From Xanthostigma xanthostigma (lineage: Eukaryota > Arthropoda > Insecta > Raphidioptera > Raphidiidae), in NCBI GenBank assembly GCA_963575645.1, contig OY754464.1:81938948-82002947 (forward strand): 64,000 bases of DNA. Reading direction: 5' to 3'. The notes beneath the pieces are model-generated. The model saw only the letters and a program-made list of their open reading frames with translations, was not told the DNA's origin and searched no databases. Within the stretch, counting starts at the first letter, position 1. Every line of letters starts with the position of its first letter. The translations under genes were made by a program, and so were the position numbers. Below, piece by piece: positions 12,493 through 24,053 of this stretch.

Positions 12493-12801
12493 CAGTAGAA
12501 CCTCTATAAGTCGAACTTCAGACACAAAAAATTCGAGTTATAGAAGGATTTTGTAAGAAAATATTCGACTTGTAGATGTTAACTTTGAGTTGTTATGTTC
12601 GAGATACAGAGGTCTAATTTATTTTTTCGAGTTATGAAGGGAAAATATGTACCGAAATAGACTCAGTGGTTATTTCGACTTATAGAGGGTTGATATTTCG
12701 AGTAATAGAGGTCTTGGGGCTTGAAGGGAAGGGAACAAAACATTTTTTCGAGTTTTGGTGGTGTTCGACTTATCGAGGTTCGACTTAAAGAGATTCCACT
12801 G
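12493..12801. mobile_element. pogo/Tigger-like MITE 1
   Basis: The 309-bp element begins CAGTAGAACCTCTATAAGTC and ends with a diverged inverse (GTTCGACTTAAAGAGATTCCACTG), flanked by TA on both sides. Its interior is full of 'cgacttatagagg'-type repeats. TIR sequence and TA target are typical of pogo-group non-autonomous elements. Confidence 0.75.
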
Positions 12802-13200
12802 TAACAATAATTATTAAAACGTCGCTAAATTGACAGAAACTGATGACTTGCGTAATTACATTAATACTTGGAATTTTTCAAACTTTGCTCTAATGACTTA
12901 AATAATCATCTAATATTTATAAAAATGATACTTCATTATTTGTCAAAGTAAAATACTTCGAATCGAATTCAAAATAAATGCGAATCATTCTTAAAATAAT
13001 ATTAATAGCCTTAGGTTACCATCAAATGATGAAAACAAAAATTTAGTAGATTTTATCGTTGCGTCCTTTCCAATAGTTATATATTTATGTAGGTACCTAC
13101 ACAAAAAGGAAAATAATAAATAACAAAAATTTAAAACAATCATTTATAGTCAAAAAATATTAAATTGACGTCAAGTAGGCCAAAATGTTTTTTATACATA

Positions 13201-13402
13201 CAGTAGCGTCTCACTAATCCGGCACTTTAGTAGTCCGGTACGTCCAATAATGCGGCATCCTCCGCTAACCCCTCCCTTCTCTCTGTCACTGTTATCTTTT
13301 TATGAAATGCTATTTTATTTACATAATATAATGAATTTTTCTGTACAAACCATTAATCCGGCTCCATCTAGTTTTTAATAGTGCCGGATTAGCGAGACTC
13401 TG
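13201..13402. mobile_element. pogo/Tigger-like MITE 2
   Basis: The 202-bp element begins CAGTAGCGTCTCACTAATCC and ends with the inverse GGATTAGCGAGACTCTG, with TA on both flanks. The internal repeats use 'tccggcac'. Too short to encode a transposase. Confidence 0.75.
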
Positions 13403-13762
13403 TATTTCAAATATCAGGCAAAAATAAGTAATTTAACATTTAAGATGATAACATCAATGTTTTTTATATTCTCTAACAGCTAGAGCGACTTTTCATTTGA
13501 AAATATGAAAAAATACTAAATTTTTGTTTTCCAAAAAAATGTTCACAAGAAATTTGTTTTATCTGTACAAACAACAATGCATTTAAATGTTAACAAAAGA
13601 CTTCAAGGCAACATTAGCAACTATTTCTAACTTTTTTTTTAATTCACAACATTTTCTAATAAAGGTACTTCTAATAATTTGTTCACTCTATTAATTAATA
13701 CCTTCGTTCGTGCAACGACCCCAAATCGTCAGCCAACTTACGATGCATAAAAAAGTTGGTAT

Positions 13763-14063
13763 GCGCATATATATTTAATACTCCTATATTGCTAGTAGAG
13801 ATTAGTAGAAAGACTTGACAATTACGGTGCAAACACATATCCATTTGTCTCACTTATTATGCGCATGTCAACTGAATTTTAAGCTGTGAAAGGGAGTTGG
13901 CTTGCTCTACTCCACTTGTCAATTGCCCCGCTACAGACACGACGCTTGCGCACAACGGAACAAATAAAAAGAAAGAGATAGAAACGGCTGTTTCACTTCA
14001 TAGGCCACGCCTTTCACTTACGGTCACTAGTAATATAGGAGTATTAAATATATGGGTATGCGC
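13763..14063. mobile_element. Inverted-repeat element, family B copy 2 (best preserved ends)
   Basis: It begins GCGCATATATATTTAATACT, followed by CCTATATTGCTAG, and ends with the near-perfect inverse through GGTATGCGC. Interior blocks match copies 1, 3 and 4. No transposase. Confidence 0.7.
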
Positions 14064-15050
14064 ATGCGTCGTCGGTTTGAAATCGTTATGCAAACGAAGT
14101 TTATATTACGCTCAAATAAAAATAAACAAACTGAATATTTCAATGATTATAATTGTTTAAAAATCAAAGACATAATGCAATTCCGATTCTTTAATAGTTT
14201 GTGTTTGTACGAAAGCACTAATTGGTAAAAAAAACTGTTATAAAATTTTTAGTAATCAATTGTTTGAATTTCTCGGTACGCACAGTTCTAAAATAGCCAT
14301 TTTGAATAAAAAAGAGCGATGTGTCTGGTGTATTACAATTGAGTTTTTACTGTTTTTGGGCACATGAAAAAAAGAAATGTAAAGGAAGCGTTTTGTTTTC
14401 AATTTTCTCTCTCTTTTTAAGACAGATTTAGGTAATTAATTTGAATCGGCAGTATTTATGTTAAAATAACGGTAAATGAACAGTTTGTTCATTTTTTCTG
14501 CAATCCAGCGATTATAAAAAAATAACATGAAATATGTACCAAATAATGACTGTTTCTTAATATTAAATAATAGTGAGTTGTGGTTAATTTTTTCCTAATG
14601 AGTTTCCTAAAAATGAAGTTAAAAATAATGACTCATTTATATATAGATACAAAGGAAACATTCGTCTATCTAATTTTTCCTTTTTATTAAAAATGAAAAT
14701 AACAAATACTATTTAATACTTATTAAAACTATCTATAAATAGAAATATTATTTTAGTCGTTTTTTTTTAAATTAGATATGAGATTTACATTAGTTTACAT
14801 CAAAAATTTAAAGAAGAAAATAATGACTGAAGTCTAATAATAATATTAATTAGCTGAAAAATATTAACTTTCAACATTTTTAATAAGAAAATAAATAGTT
14901 TTTCAATAATATTATGCGGAATACCATGGTTTCCTTATATTTTTCTTACATCATTATGGCAATTATTAATTTCATGTAAAAACGAAAACTGTTTTAAAAA
15001 GAAATTATTTTTAAATAGACTACCTATTGTTTGCTATTATATTAGGTTTG
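14064..15050. other. AT-rich stretch without recognised gene
   Basis: No protein-like frame and no clear repeat structure seen. Confidence 0.55.
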
Positions 15051-15651
15051 TTCCAAGCAGCAGAACCGCCACAGTCTCGTTGCTGCGCAAGACTGATCGA
15101 TATAAACGGTTTCGTTTTAGCTAGTGCGCAAGACGTTAACGTTTCTCTTACCGTACTCTGACTGCTCGAAACGTACCTATTATGAAACACCCATGTGTAA
15201 CAGCAAACTATATAACTATTTATTTGTACATTGTTATAACTTTCCGTAGCGAAACTATTAAATTATTTTTAAGTTTTCAAACGGGTATTTTAGAGTGGTT
15301 TAAGGAAATTTACAACAACATTTTGTGTGCGTAAGAGTAAATTTATGAAATGACATCGTAACAGCGGTTTCCTTTGGAGTTGAAAGTTAATACAATTTCA
15401 TAATAAGTTTCTAATTTGTGCATAACGTCATAACTTCAAACGTTTCATAAATAGCATGGTAGTTTGTACTGACAGTACATTACCTACTGTATAATACAGA
15501 GTGTCTAAAAAGCATAGGGAAATATTCCAAAGACATTATTATACGAACTAATTTTTTATGAGAAGTAACACATTTTAAATGTGGGGTTTTTACTCTTGAG
15601 GTTGGAAAACATTTTATTTCATATCCTTTCAGATTTAGATTTTTCATTTCT

Positions 15652-16053
15652 AAAGACTGTTGCACACGAGGCTGGGTTTCTTGCTAGTTTTCAAGCGCTG
15701 GTTTTCGTGATGACTTTTATGTGTTCAAGCTTGCTTTGTAGATGGGTTTGTTGCGCGCGCAGTGACAGTCTGAATGATAACAAAAGTGAAGTTTATTGTC
15801 TCTGAACAGAACACACACTATGGCGCGGTGTTTGCGGGCGTTTGTCTATGTCGCCCGCGTGACTGGTTCCATATTTAAAACAATCATACGAACAAGCAAG
15901 AAAAAAGTCCCGATTATATTTTGGAAAACCATCTTGTGAGCTCGTAGGTGAGCCCGCAGTGTGTCATTTCCATCTTCCTAACCGGCACGGCAGCCAACCC
16001 AAGTCCCAGCAGTGTTGCTAGCGGCAAAACCAGCCTCGTGTGCAGCGGCCTTA
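15652..16053. mobile_element. Family O element copy 1 (TIR with GCACACGAGGCTGG)
   Basis: The left end TGCACACGAGGCTGG and right end CCAGCCTCGTGTGCAGCGGC form an inverted repeat. Related copies: a full one at 54235-54642 and a partial one at about 18820-18932. The interior has 'cgcgcgcagtgacagtc' and 'gagcccgcagtg', also seen in the others. Non-autonomous. Confidence 0.7.
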
Positions 16054-16120
16054 AATGTCAATAAATAAATAAATATATGAGTATGAGTTAAAAATGACTT
16101 GATTTCGTAAAATGTTCAAC

Positions 16121-17196
16121 CAGTGGCGTAGATAGGTTTTTGCCATGGGGGGGATATGACTCACTTAAATTTTTATGTTATCAATTTTGTTGGAGTGTTT
16201 ATTTACCTAGTTTTACAATTATCAATTACATATAATATACACACATGCACAGAAATAGGTGCTTCTAAAAAAATGTTAACATTCTTTGAAAAATGATTTT
16301 TTTCAAGTTGAGGCGACAAATCAAAGAACAAAATCTAGTTTTCGGGTTTTTTTTGATAATTCATCAATAACTTCCTCAGTTGTGATCCCGATGTCATGAT
16401 GAAGTGCTAGTGCAGCCAAACCATTCAAACGGTCGTAGAATGACAAAGAAACGACAAGAATATGACATTTTAGTTTCGTAATGGAACCAATGGGGCAAAG
16501 GAGTCACTTAGAACTTTAATATACTGTGATTATACTGTGGTTCAAAGTCACTGTTATTTTAAATCACGACTCCTTCACCGTTAGGAAATGAAAACTACTA
16601 GAAAATGAAGCAAAATCTTACATTTTGTATCGTATTCCTTTGAATTGTTTTTATCCGTTTCAAACTTGAAAACGTTCTTTCTGGAGTAGATGTTGAGACT
16701 GGCAATGTAGCTAATATCTTGAGCAACATATAAATGTTTGGAAAATTGACTTTGATCATTTTCTAATACTGGATAAAACAAAGACAATGGGAGTTTATTG
16801 GCATTAGACAATATTGTGATAACCTCACGTTAAAAAGTCGCCTATCTCGCCGGACCAAGGATCAACTGGCTGGATTGGCTGGAATCCTATTGCGCGTACC
16901 AATCAGCGCATTCACCGCCTGCGGCCAGCACCACGGTGGGGAGGAAACGACGAGAATTTGATGGGCGCGAAAATTTGAAACTATTCTAATTTACAGTCGT
17001 CACAATAATAATTACACTTTCATGATTAAAAAATTTTATAACCTGCAACTCGCAGATAATTGCAAATGCCATCATATGGCAAAACGTAAAGGAATGAATA
17101 TACTTAGATACAGAGATCTTCGTATAAATTTATGATATGTTTTCTGGGCTCATGGGGGGATATATCCCCCTGATCCCCCCCCTATCTACGCCACTG
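16121..17196 (-). mobile_element. hAT-superfamily element with 8-bp target duplication
   Basis: Terminal inverted repeats CAGTGGCGTAGATAGG...CCTATCTACGCCACTG bound 1076 bp and are flanked by an exact 8-bp duplication TGTTCAAC (16113-16120 and 17197-17204), the hallmark of hAT transposition. The interior holds transposase remnants on the minus strand (next entry). G-runs lie just inside both ends. The exact target duplication suggests a relatively recent insertion compared with most repeats here. Confidence 0.88.
16321..16455 (-). pseudogene. hAT transposase C-terminal remnant
   Basis: A minus-strand reading of about 44 codons gives YDRLNGLAALALHHDIGITT, then EEVIDELSKKTRKLDFVL and a stop. 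This matches the conserved tail of zinc-finger-MYM/hAT transposases (RLN.LALL..H.DI...EVID.....RRLDF). A further open minus-strand stretch at 16581-16811 may be upstream transposase, but it is out of frame or degenerate and lacks diagnostic motifs. The element is too short to encode a full transposase. Confidence 0.7.
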
Positions 17197-17389
17197 TGTT
17201 CAACACTTAAAAAGTAAGGGCACAGATGAAAAATATAAGTATTTTTAAGTCAAATTATTTTGTAGAAATTTTAAATTGAGTCCAAATCATAAAATAAGAC
17301 CAATTTTAATGAATTTTTCAAAATCAATAGTTCATTTTTTGATCGAAGTGTTTTTTTTTGTCATTCAAAGCCAATATGTTAATGTCAGT

Positions 17390-17895
17390 AATAGGTCATA
17401 TGCATAAAACTCCAAATTGATTAAAATTTTTATTTCGAAATATATTTTAGTTCTTGATCATAACGTAATGGTTATTTTATTAATCTAATCACTGAAAAAA
17501 ATACAAATAATAAAAAAGAAATGTAGAAAATAAGCGCTACTTTCGAATTTTCAAAACGCATCGTGACGTCAGAGTATATATCAACAACAGTTTTCATGAC
17601 GACTGTGTCGTCTCACAGTAAGATTATGTCAGTATTTAGAGAAAACAACAAATAAACTTCATTTAGAACATTGACAATTTGACATCAAGGTTGGCATGCA
17701 TCGTATATCATGACGTCACATAAGCCCGCGAACATGACCGATTGTTTAAACTGTCTATTTTTGAATGTGGAATTTAATATTTTTTTTCTTATGATAATAT
17801 TACATTTTTAAATGATTATTATCAATTTTTTTCCGTATTATGGTTGACTAAATAATCTATTAAAAATATAAAAAAAATCATGCATATGACCTATT
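17390..17895 (+). mobile_element. Family C MITE copy 1 (AATAGGTCATATGCAT ends, two CRE palindromes)
   Basis: The 506-bp element has terminal inverted repeats AATAGGTCATATGCAT / ATGCATATGACCTATT. Two TGACGTCA sites (17574-17581 and 17711-17718) lie in the middle. Nearly identical copies are at 32335-32827 (reversed), 55775-56279, and 56425-56929 (reversed). No coding sequence. Confidence 0.85.
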
Positions 17896-18289
17896 CTATA
17901 CATTTAAAAACATAAATTACAAAGTCTATTTAAATAATTACATCTACTATAGTCGATGTTTTCGAACAACAAAATGACGAATAAAAACCGAATAAATAAA
18001 ACTACAAATAGGTAAACATTCAAAATTTTCCGTATACATTTTAAACATTCCGTATAATAGTATCAAAGATAAATAAAAAACATATTTATCAATTGCAATC
18101 TTTGGTCAAAATTATTAAACTATTTATGCCAGTCCAATAAAATCTTGAAAACTGCGAAAAGAAAAAATACGGGTTCTCTTTTAAGGGGGTAATATAATAT
18201 GGGTTCCCGTCTTAGTTGGCGCACGAGATGTAATAACAACAGGGAAATAATAGGTACCATATTATTCAATTCAATGTTGAAGAGTTTGT

Positions 18290-18795
18290 TTGTTTGTTGG
18301 GAATAATCTCTGTAACTACCGAACCAATTAAATTTTTTCGATGGGCGATATTTTGCTTTAGAACATAGCCTCCAATAAATGGCCGGCCCGGCTTTGTCCG
18401 GGTGAAAATCTGAGGTTATCTCAGAAACAATTTAACCAATTCAAATATTACTACTGTTCGATAGACGATACTTTTTTTAAGCCATAGGCTATAAAACTGA
18501 CCGGCCCGGTTTCGCCCGGGTAAAAATCGTAAGTAAATCTCAGAAACTATTTAATTGATTTCAAGTGTTTCACTGTTCGATAGGTTATGCTGTGTTTTAG
18601 AACATAGGTTTCAATAAATGGCCGGCCCGGATTCGTCCGGGTGAATATCTGAAATTATCTCAGAAACAATTTAGCCAATTCAAATATTTCGATTGTTCGA
18701 TAGGCGATACTTTTTTGGAAGTATAGGCTATAAAACTGGCCGGCCCGGCTTCGCCCGGGTAAAAATCGTAAGTAAATCTCAGAAAAAGTAAGAAA
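18290..18795. repeat. Four ~120-bp tandem units in an A-B-A-B pattern with GC-rich hairpins
   Basis: The core CCGGCCCGG...CCCGGG or TCCGGG recurs starting at 18383, 18501, 18622 and 18740 (spacing 118, 121, 118). Units 1 and 3 share 'tttagaacatag' and 'aataaatgg'; units 2 and 4 share 'ataggctataaaact' and 'aaaaatcgtaagtaaatctc'. A 240-bp dimer is therefore duplicated. Each core can form a short GC hairpin. No reading frame spans it. Confidence 0.8.
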
Positions 18796-18819
18796 AATAA
18801 CCGCGGTTCTGATTTGAAA

Positions 18820-18932
18820 ATCCATCTTGTCACCTCGCAGGCGAACCCGCAGTGACGTCATTTTCAGCTTCGTACCCAGCCTACTGGCCAGCAGAACTCC
18901 TAGAAATGATTCTAGCCTCGTGTGCAGTAAAG
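18820..18932. repeat. Partial family O fragment
   Basis: It ends 'tctagcctcgtgtgcag' and contains 'aacccgcagtgacgtcat', both shared with the elements at 15652 and 54235. The left end is missing. Confidence 0.5.
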
Positions 18933-19949
18933 AGCCTATAGAATAAAATAACTTCTAATATAATAATTAGTGCATAACCGGTGAAGTTATGTTTAAAAGC
19001 TGTGAATACTGTTTTCATAGTCATTTCACAGCGCATGCTCAGAAACGAACAGATTGATAAATTCCCTGCATCATTCATTTCCATCTTCCAATCACAGTAT
19101 TCAATAGGTATTCTTTCTGACATAAATAGTTAAGAAAATATGACAAAAGACTGCTCTCAGCGTTGCCAACAATATATATCTCTAAATAAATAAAATAACT
19201 GCAGATATACTACAATTTACAACATTTTAATATTTATAGTATAAAAGAATCTCATACATTGATTTTAAATCTGGCTGCACCAAACAAAAATCGCTTGACA
19301 AAATATATTGTTTTTGATCATGAGTAAGCCAATATTATGTTTATTTATACTTAACAATACTTTTTCGGTTGAGAACAACAAACCAAACATAATGACAATA
19401 TTGTTAAAAAATATTGTTCAAAATTATTGCCTAATATGTTTAGTTGGCAGTTTAGACCATTTTTATGTGATTAGTGACATTTTATAATTTACTTAACTTT
19501 TTACAAAATGGTATTGATTAAAATTCTAAAATATGTTTTATAAGCATTTTTAAAACGAAAAAATATTGTTTAACCTACAATTTATACGATATGGCATTTA
19601 TTAGTTGTTATTATTACTAATTAATTGACATTTTGTGATGAATGCTTTTAAAGGTACAATATATAAAAAATAAGTACAGACTAAATAAAATTAATCTTAA
19701 CCAAATGGCTATGAATTCTGAAATTATGTGATGATAATGGAGATTTTTCGAATGAGAGAATTTTGATTTTGATTTGCTTTTTACGAAAACTATACAAATG
19801 ACATTAAAAAAAATATTTATTTAGATTCTTTTAAGACATGTTCATAAAAATAGTGGATCTTTTTTTTTGGGTTGATCATGTGACCCAAATAAGGTCAATA
19901 CTCGATTGATCGTATAAGAGTTGAATCAAAGAATTTGACTATAATAGCT

Positions 19950-20487
19950 CAGGGAATAAAAACAAAAAATAAGACAAAATCTGGGAAAACCTAGATTTTC
20001 GTATGTACCTTCTTTTTGTGGTTCTAAACTATATCCCAAAAGTCCCCACCAGGCATGGGCATGATGCTCTCACCTCGCATTCATTCAATCGCTTAGTGAA
20101 CCATTCCAGTTCACGCATCCGCATGATGCATTATATTCGTTCGTATAACCGCATCAAACAAATCTGACAAGAAACATAAACATTACAAACTTTTTAAATC
20201 AAATTTTATCGAAAACCGTTAGTCTTACGAAAAAAAGTAATACAATATTTTTTTTAGACAATTTTCTAAGCTACAAATTTGATGACCACTGTTTTTTCAT
20301 AAAAGTCACCGTTAACGAGATTTTTGCGAAAAACCGTTTTTTGTGACTTTGTATCCCGCGTAACATTTTTAGCGGCACATGTATCGGTGGTGACTTTTGG
20401 TATATTGCTTATAACCACGAAAAAAAAGCTCATGCAAAAATCCAGCTTTCCCCTAATTTTTCTACCTTGAAATATCTCTATTCCCTG
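19950..20487. mobile_element. Family D foldback element copy 1
   Basis: Ends CAGGGAATAAAAACA...TATTCCCTG. The right arm has 'aaagtcaccgttaacgagat' and 'aacatttttagcggcacatg'; the core has 'tcacctcgcattcattcaat'. In this copy the left arm is shortened relative to the copy at 47222-47919. Another copy is at 31868-33060. No coding sequence. Confidence 0.75.
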
Positions 20488-20499
20488 TATTAATAAATC

Positions 20500-21780
20500 A
20501 AAATTAACAAGAGCAAAAACTTTTATTATTTTTCCTATTTCCTAGGTATGTGAAGAGCTCTATAGGTATAGGGTAAATATTGACAGGGAAATGTTTTTCA
20601 AATTTCTAAAAAAATAATATTTGAATAAATACTTCAAAATTTTAATAGGTGGGAGTGTAATTTGCACCTTGATAATTATGGCACTTAATAAAAATAATGC
20701 TATACTTATCACATTAATATAAAAAAGTGAAATTAAAAATTATATGAAAGGGTTAAGTTCCACAATAAATATTCGTAAACTTTAAAGATTAGCATTATAT
20801 TGCAAAAGATAAAATGAAATAATATAATATGGTTAGTTATAGATGTTTGTCAAGCGATTTCTGATTTGTGCAATCAGTTAAAACCTGTGATCACAGCTAG
20901 CGTTTACTCGTAATAATGATAACCTCACAATAAAATAAACGATTGAAATTTTCAACAATAAATATAGCCTACTGAGTACACGAAACATATCGCAATATCA
21001 ATAAAACCGAATTATTTTCATTGATTCGAATACACTTTTAAAAACATTAAAGTATTCGTGTGGCGTCATAACAATTCAAAATAGAACTTTGTTGGCATGA
21101 ATTTATCGATTTATATTAAGAAAAATCGCAGAATATTATTATCACGATGGACACGATATCTAATAAAAATGTATCGCTTTATATTAAAATTGCGAATATT
21201 TTCGAATGCCTCGGGGGGAAAAAAAAATATTAAAACGGACGCTCGTGTCAGTATTTAGGGCCCGTTTCATAATTTCATCTTTGTATAGAAGTTTTTTTAG
21301 TAATTATAATATTTTTGTTACATTTAGGCCTCTATGCTTAAATCTTTAAATTCTCATACAGATTTTTCTATATTAAAATACATTTCTCTACTTATTTTCT
21401 ATGTTAAAGAGAACGTCGCAGATTCTTACTGTTTAATTTCTCTTGAATCAGTTCGCACTGCAGTGCGCTCGCTTGCTCCTTCGTCGTGAGAGGTAAGACT
21501 GAGCGAAAAAGACAATAAATCGCCGAGCGAATCAACAGAAATATAAATAACATACCTAATACACTTTTTGATATCAGTGTAAAAAACGCGCATATTATAA
21601 TTTGCTGTAGCGTCACTAATTAATGTTAATTAATAATATTGAGCACCTAATGAGAATTAAAGCTAATCTTATATAATTGTATGTATTTTCTAAATATTGC
21701 ACAATTCTAGCTTGTTACACATTTTTCAAATTAACTTTTAATTGATTCCGTGTCCTTTTTCACATTTTATGTATAATAAT
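20500..21780. other. AT-rich stretch without recognised gene
   Basis: No protein-like frame. The small open frame at 21404-21616 lacks motifs. Presumed 3' flank of Ih. Confidence 0.55.
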
Positions 21781-22299
21781 TATGTATATAAACAAGTGAG
21801 ACGATAGTGAAAACTTAGATGTTTAAGGTCTCTGCCCACCAGAATCATACCATGACATGTCAGGCACAAAAATATTCTTTCTATGAAATCATATGAAACA
21901 ATACCCACCGACCAACACCGTAGTGTGCCATGACCGGATCGGCTAGAATATTTTGCCGGTGCTGATACGCTCCGTGCATGACACGCGACATTGCCCAACC
22001 GCGCATGCTACTGGATATAGCCGCGTATCATTTTCAATTTTTTTCAGCAATTCGTTGAATTGGTATATAGACATTCGAAAATACTAAAAAATTCTTCATC
22101 ATCAACTAAGTGCCCTAATAATGTCTAATATTCTCCCTCGGTTTTTAGTTCTCTTCGAGAATCGTGAATCCAATAGCGTCTGGTCTTTTTTTTCTTCTTC
22201 CTTGTCCAAAATCATGGCAAGCATTACCAATTGTCTAGCAGATAATTTTATAATAGCCATATTATCTATTTGATTAAAAAAAAAATTGCACTTCGGGAG

Positions 22300-22690
22300 T
22301 GCCGGCAGAAGTGAAAACTTGAATATTACCTCTACTCTCCATCAGTCTTACGAATTTTCGTTCAGGTCACGTGTCCTGACGCGAGTTTAACATTTTTTAC
22401 CCATACCTCTACTCTCCATCCGTCTTACGAATTTTCGATCAGGTCACGTGTCCTGACGCGAGTTTAACATTTTTTACCCATACCTCTACTCTCCATCCGT
22501 CTTACGAATTTTCGATCAGGTCACGTGTCCTGACGCGAGTTTAACATTTTTTACCCATACCTCTACTCTCCATCCATCTTACGAATTTTCGATCAGGTCA
22601 CGTGTCCTGATGCGGGTTTAACATTTTTTACCCATTACAAAAAAAGTGTACAACGCCGCTAAAGAAGTTTTCACTTCAAAAATTGACAAC
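22300..22690. mobile_element. Element with GAAGTGAAAACTT / AAGTTTTCACTTC ends enclosing the 77-bp array
   Basis: An inverted repeat GAAGTGAAAACTT near 22309 and AAGTTTTCACTTC near 22664 brackets the four-unit tandem array. The flank also has 'gcacttcgggagtgcc'. Probably a small non-autonomous element that carries, or acquired, the tandem repeats. Confidence 0.5.
22328..22635. repeat. Four 77-bp tandem repeats, each with a CACGTG E-box
   Basis: The units start at 22328, 22405, 22482 and 22559, exactly 77 bp apart, and are nearly identical. Each contains GGTCACGTGTCCTGA with the palindromic E-box CACGTG, and ACCTCTACTCTCCATC at its start. The array lies about 0.8 kb beyond the Ih stop codon. 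Confidence 0.95.
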
Positions 22691-23285
22691 ACTTCAAGGC
22701 GTCCACGCAACACTATGCAAAAATGACATTATCCGGTGCTGTATATTAAATGGATAGGTACCAAACGGGCATAATACGCGTTGCATACGGATATAATACG
22801 CGTTGTATACGGACATAGAACGATGTAGATCCGTTGCAGTGGGCATAATAGTTGCGTGTCGTGTTTCTTTTCGTAGCACGGTCATGGTACGCTCCGGTTA
22901 TGTGGACAGACACCTTTAGTTTTGAACGAGAGTTGGAATATTTGCGTTTCTTGCGACGTAGATGCGTCTTCATAATTGTATAACTATGAAATTATGATGC
23001 GGCGCAGACGATATCTGTTTTGTTTTTGTATTGAATATTGCTTATAGACAAGACACAGCGAAGCAAGAATAAAATGGGGTAGCGAGACCCACCCTCTCAT
23101 CGCAATCCATTATTATTAACAGCACGCTATAATATTTTAATATTTTTTGCACCTAGGTATATAATAATATAATACTTACAGCATTGAATAACAAATAAAA
23201 ATAAAATATAACTTTCGTAGAATATTAATTTTATAAAAGTGTCTCTAATAAAAAAATAAAACCTATTATTACGCGCATCCATACC

Positions 23286-23291
23286 TTTATT
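23286..23291 (-). promoter_or_regulatory. Ih: Candidate Ih poly(A) signal (AATAAA on the minus strand)
   Basis: The first AATAAA hexamer downstream of the Ih stop on the minus strand lies about 150 nt after it (TTTATT on the given strand). No earlier AATAAA or ATTAAA was seen. This would give a short 3' UTR. In AT-rich DNA such hexamers also arise by chance, so the exact cleavage site is unproven. Confidence 0.45.
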
Positions 23292-23439
23292 TCGTCTTCA
23301 CGCCACGGAATTTCAGACATACCCCAAAGAGTCTCATGTATTCAATAAATTAGATAATTATATAAATATAATATCACTGTACAGAAAGGATTAGTTGACG
23401 CAGTAGCTGGCAATAATAACACTAGTGGGTCGAGTGCCG

Positions 23440-24053
23440 TCATTGGAAAGCCGTCTCCTTATGGAACGTGTCCGATTTATGAAACATAGGTCTGCCGTTT
23501 GAGTCAGTCGGTCTGTTTAAAGGCATGTCTTGCGACGATGCGAAGTTGTTTTCCGACTTCGGCCTCGGCAGTGTCATGCGCGTCAACGTTCGGCCGAGAT
23601 CGTGTAGACTTCGTTCGCTGCTGCAGTTCAGATGCGCAACTGATTCGTCGGACATGTTGACGTTCTCCGCCTCGGCAGCCAACGCGTTCACGACTGCGTT
23701 GATCGTTTTGCTTTCGCTGCCCAGATCCTCTTCTCGGTGCGCGACTAGATTCGGATTCTTTCCGATTTTGTTCAACCTTTCGGCGGCTACGCTTTCCATC
23801 GTGCGTCGCATCAGCGGATACTGGTCGAGCACGGCGTTGAAATGGTCGACGCTCAACGAAAACAAATTGCAATAGGTTTCGGCACGCACGCTCGCTACCC
23901 GTCGGGCGTTCGTCAACAGACATATCTCGCCGAAATACGAGCCGTCGCTGAGGCTCGTCGCCACTTCGCCGTTTGCCATCACGATATCGACTATGCCTTC
24001 TTGGATGAAATACATTTTAGATCCTATTGTTCCCTCCTTTATGATGATGTCGC
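23440..24053 (-). CDS. Ih: Ih terminal exon: cyclic-nucleotide-binding domain and C-tail
   Basis: The acceptor (TTTAAAG) ends at 24054. The first two bases complete the split Gly codon, giving [20 protein letters not shown]. The binding cradle [12 protein letters not shown], then [20 protein letters not shown], contains the Glu and Arg that contact the cAMP ribose-phosphate in HCN channels. The C-helix region runs through [20 protein letters not shown] Ser/Asn-rich tail of about 95 residues follows, including [10 protein letters not shown], and ends [12 protein letters not shown] at a stop in 23442-23440. The two long open frames on the complementary strand and in the second minus frame here are shadows of this GC-rich exon. 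An alternative C-terminal exon cannot be excluded. Confidence 0.93.

Noticed and set aside
22328-22635. Regularly spaced repeats considered as a CRISPR array
   Set aside because: Whole 77-bp units repeat without unique spacers, and this is eukaryotic DNA.
23504-23923. Long open frames overlapping the Ih terminal exon in other frames, on both strands
   Set aside because: Arg/Ser/Ala-rich shadows of a real GC-rich coding exon; no independent evidence.
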